Shown piece by piece: positions 61,756-64,000 of a stretch of DNA of 64,000 nt. Every line of letters starts with the position of its first letter. Position 1 is the stretch's first letter. This DNA is from Ophiocordyceps camponoti-saundersi (nom. inval.) (lineage: Eukaryota; Ascomycota; Sordariomycetes; Hypocreales; Ophiocordycipitaceae). The position numbers and the translations under genes were made by a program. The stretch is taken from the NCBI GenBank assembly GCA_003339415.1, contig PDHQ01000068.1:62001-126000 (forward strand), in the 5' to 3' direction. The notes under the pieces are model-generated. The model was not told where the DNA came from, made no database searches, and saw only the letters and a program-made list of their open reading frames with translations.

Positions 61756-64000
61756 AAGTTTTTACTTAAGCTTAGTAAATATATTATTATTATATATTAA
61801 TAGTTAAATAACTTAAAAATTTATTATATATTAATAATTAAATAAATATAATAGCTATTATTTATTAATAGTTAAATAGTATAATATATACTTTTTATAT
61901 AAAGTGTGTTATTAATATATATCCGCTATAGTTTATATTAAAGCTATATAAAAAGCTATAAAGAGTTTTAATTTATAATTATATTAATAAATAAATTAGT
62001 ATTAATAAGCTTAATAGTTATAATATATTTAGTATTATTAAAAAGTTTAACTAAGCTACTTTTTTAATTATATAGCTTCTTAATAATATTATTAAGAGCT
62101 ATTTTTACTAAATTTAAAATATTAAAAATAGGAATATTATTAAAGTTTAAAGTTATCTTATTTTTAATAATATCGCTTTAAGCTAAAAAGAGTATATAAT
62201 TAATAGTAATAGCTAAAAGTAAAGTAATAATACCTTCGCTAGGTAAATATATCTATTCTCTTATATAAATATAAGAGTTTTATTAGTTTTTTTTATAAAA
62301 CTCTAATATCTTACTTAAATTATTAAAAGCTAACTTCTTATTAATAAATATAGCGATTTTATTAATATTAATTAATAAGTTCTTAAAAGCTAAGATATTA
62401 AGTAAGATAAGTATTAAAATAAGGAAATTAATAATCTATTTATCGCTAATACTAATTATTTTCGCTATATAACTTGACCTAAGAGAAATATTATATTTAG
62501 TAAGATATTTATTAAAGTAAATTACTTAAATTAAAATAATATCTATATTTTAGAATACTAAAGCTTATTTATTATAATATATTACGAAAAAAGTAAGCGA
62601 GTACTTAATAACTTAAACTAAACTATTATAATAAGTTATAAAGAAATTATTATTAGCCTCTTTAACTTTTTTAGCTTTTAAAACTTTTTAAAATTAAATC
62701 GCAGTTTTAGAAACTATTATAAGGGTTTTAAGTTATTAAAAAGTAAAGTAAGTTTACTTATTAAAAGTTTTAAGGACGCTTTATTAAGTAAGAGTAAGAA
62801 AAGTAATAAAATACCTTACTAAAGATTTTCTAAAAATAAAAGCAGCTCCTTTAACCTTAATCTCCTTTTTTATAGCTATTAATATTATTCTTTTTATCTT
62901 ATTAAAGTAATTAGTATAAGAAATAATAGCTAGGATTCTCTTAATCTCCTTTAACTTTTTTAACTCTTAATAAATTTACCTAATAATAAGGCTTTTAATA
63001 TAATTTTTCGTAATTTCTAATAGCGCGTAAATACTATAATAATTTTTTCTAAGCTAGTTAGATTATAGAAAGATATTACTTTTAATATTAGTAAGGGAGT
63101 ATAGTAAAAAAAGTTAGGTATAGCTTCTTAATAAGGTAGCTAGTATTTTAAAAGTAAAGCTAGTAATAAAAGAAAATACCGCGATAGTTTATTAAGTAAA
63201 ATATCTAAGCGCTATAACTTTAGAAATATTAAGTAAAAAGTAATCGGAGCTAGAGTATTTATTATTTAAAAGCGAGTACTTAAAATTATAATCTTTATTA
63301 TTAGAGAGTTATTTTTTATTAGCTTACCTTTTTACTTTTTTATTAATATAATAAATATAATTATTTAACTTACTAAATAATAAATTATATTCTTTTTCTT
63401 ATAATACTTATTTTTAAGTAATAAAAGTTATATAATTATTCGATTTCTAGTTATTAAATTTATAAGTAAGCGACTTAAATAAATATTAAAGTTTTATAAG
63501 GTTTCCGAATAGCTAAATAGCTTTTTTAAAGCCTTTAAATATAAGTATAATAGAAATGCAAATTAGTTATTTATAAAATAACTTATAATATATCTTATTA
63601 CGAGAATAATAAAGATTATTATAAGGAGGATTAATTTTAGGTATAAAAGAAAGGAAATAATATAAAAATAAAGAAAGGAATTAAAAAATAAAAAGAAATA
63701 ATTATAAGGGGGATAAAGACTAATATATAAAAAGATATAATAAAGATAAGTAATATAAAGAGAAATAAGAGAGGATATATATAAAAGAGAGGAAATAAGA
63801 GAAAAAAGGTAGGAAAATAAAGGGAAATCTAATATAAATAATAATATATTAAGTTTATTATTTCCTAAAAATATTACGCGTTTATTACTAAGTAACTTAT
63901 TTACTTTATTTTAATAGCTAGTACTTTTTAAAAGTATTTATATATTTTTTCTTAGTAATTTCTAGCCTAGCTTTTAACTTATTTTTATCTTTCTTAAATT
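61756..64000. other. Unassigned AT-rich right edge
   Basis: About 2.2 kb without a match to R, Gypsy, Copia, LINE or T3. The first 200 bases contain short repeats of the type ttattaatagttaaata (61790-61870). On the minus strand 62790-62980 gives a Lys/Ile/Arg-rich frame that might be coding-derived, but no family is recognisable. From 63600 on it is a purine-rich run (AAGGAGGATTAATTTTAGG, GAGAAATAAGAGAGG). The few remaining TG or CA sites include 62474 (cttgacc) and 63557 (atgcaaat). Confidence 0.4.

Larger units (their letters stand above)
1..64000. other. RIP-degraded AT-rich heterochromatin block
   Basis: Across the whole window CA and TG dinucleotides are almost absent on both strands, while CG, CC and CT persist. 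ATG and TGA are rare and TAA/TAG are everywhere. Comparison of repeat copies shows mostly C/T and G/A differences, for example CCGC in one copy against TTAT or TTAC in another. This is the known outcome of repeat-induced point mutation in filamentous ascomycetes, which acts on duplicated DNA with a strong CpA preference. Coding potential is erased: Gln and Trp codons read as TAA or TAG, and Cys codons read as Tyr. Because nearly every stop here could be a former CAA, CAG or TGG, an apparently restorable frame proves little by itself. I relied on family motifs, frame constancy and copy alignment. Confidence 0.93.

Noticed and set aside
1..64000. Mitochondrial, plastid or AT-rich bacterial origin
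   Set aside because: LTR retrotransposons, a LINE and strict CpA/TpG depletion with CpG retained are features of a nuclear fungal region under RIP. No organelle genes, tRNAs or rRNAs were seen.
1..64000. Long stop-free runs as live genes
   Set aside because: The runs lack ATG, fall inside repeated elements and break in sister copies. They are chance openings in AT-rich DNA.
1..64000. Functions inferred from frames made open by reading TAA/TAG as Gln or Trp
   Set aside because: With TGA almost absent, any frame can be opened this way. I kept only frames supported by family motifs, identical phase over hundreds of bases or copy comparison.

Overview
This window looks like a heterochromatic, AT-rich block from the nuclear genome of a filamentous ascomycete (Pezizomycotina). 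I cannot name the species. Read by eye, the dinucleotides CA and TG are almost gone from both strands, while CG, CC, CT and AGCT remain common. ATG and TGA are consequently very rare. This is the signature of repeat-induced point mutation (RIP), which turns CpA into TpA. I found no gene that could still be expressed, and no tRNA, rRNA or CRISPR. Nearly everything recognisable is a dead, nested retrotransposon, dated relative to its neighbours by target-site duplications (TSDs).

The commonest component is a family I call R: about 1.87 kb, 14 copies on both strands, roughly a third of the window. R has a fixed 5' end, a short (ATT)n 3' tail, 12-15 bp TSDs and one 5'-truncated copy. It holds one long decayed frame ending in CCHC zinc knuckles, as in ORF1 of Tad-like LINEs, and I see no reverse transcriptase in it. 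R therefore looks like an ORF1-only, non-autonomous non-LTR retroelement, and it is the best candidate here for something undescribed.

Layout: 1-6401, four R copies (R3 inside R2; R4 inverted). 7469-10684, a Ty1/Copia polyprotein remnant on the minus strand. 11472-29445, a Ty3/Gypsy element (Gypsy-1) with 249-bp LTRs, split by R6 and R7; R6 is itself split by a complete 7.27-kb LINE (15736-23000). 30476-32342, R8. 32571-39174, an LTR-flanked element of unknown class (T3) containing an internally deleted R9. 40480-54880, a deep stack: R10 holds R11, R11 holds Gypsy-2 (42066-48953, minus strand), and R12 holds R13. 55088-58568, a second Copia remnant with a perfect 14-unit 10-bp tandem repeat near its edge. 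59875-61742, R14, visibly less AT-converted than the rest. The remaining gaps are AT-rich and unassigned.

The elements form a time series. R was active before and after Gypsy-1 and Gypsy-2, a LINE jumped into an R copy, and RIP-like mutation has affected even the innermost insertions. Boundaries backed by TSDs should be good to a few bases; the others are approximate.
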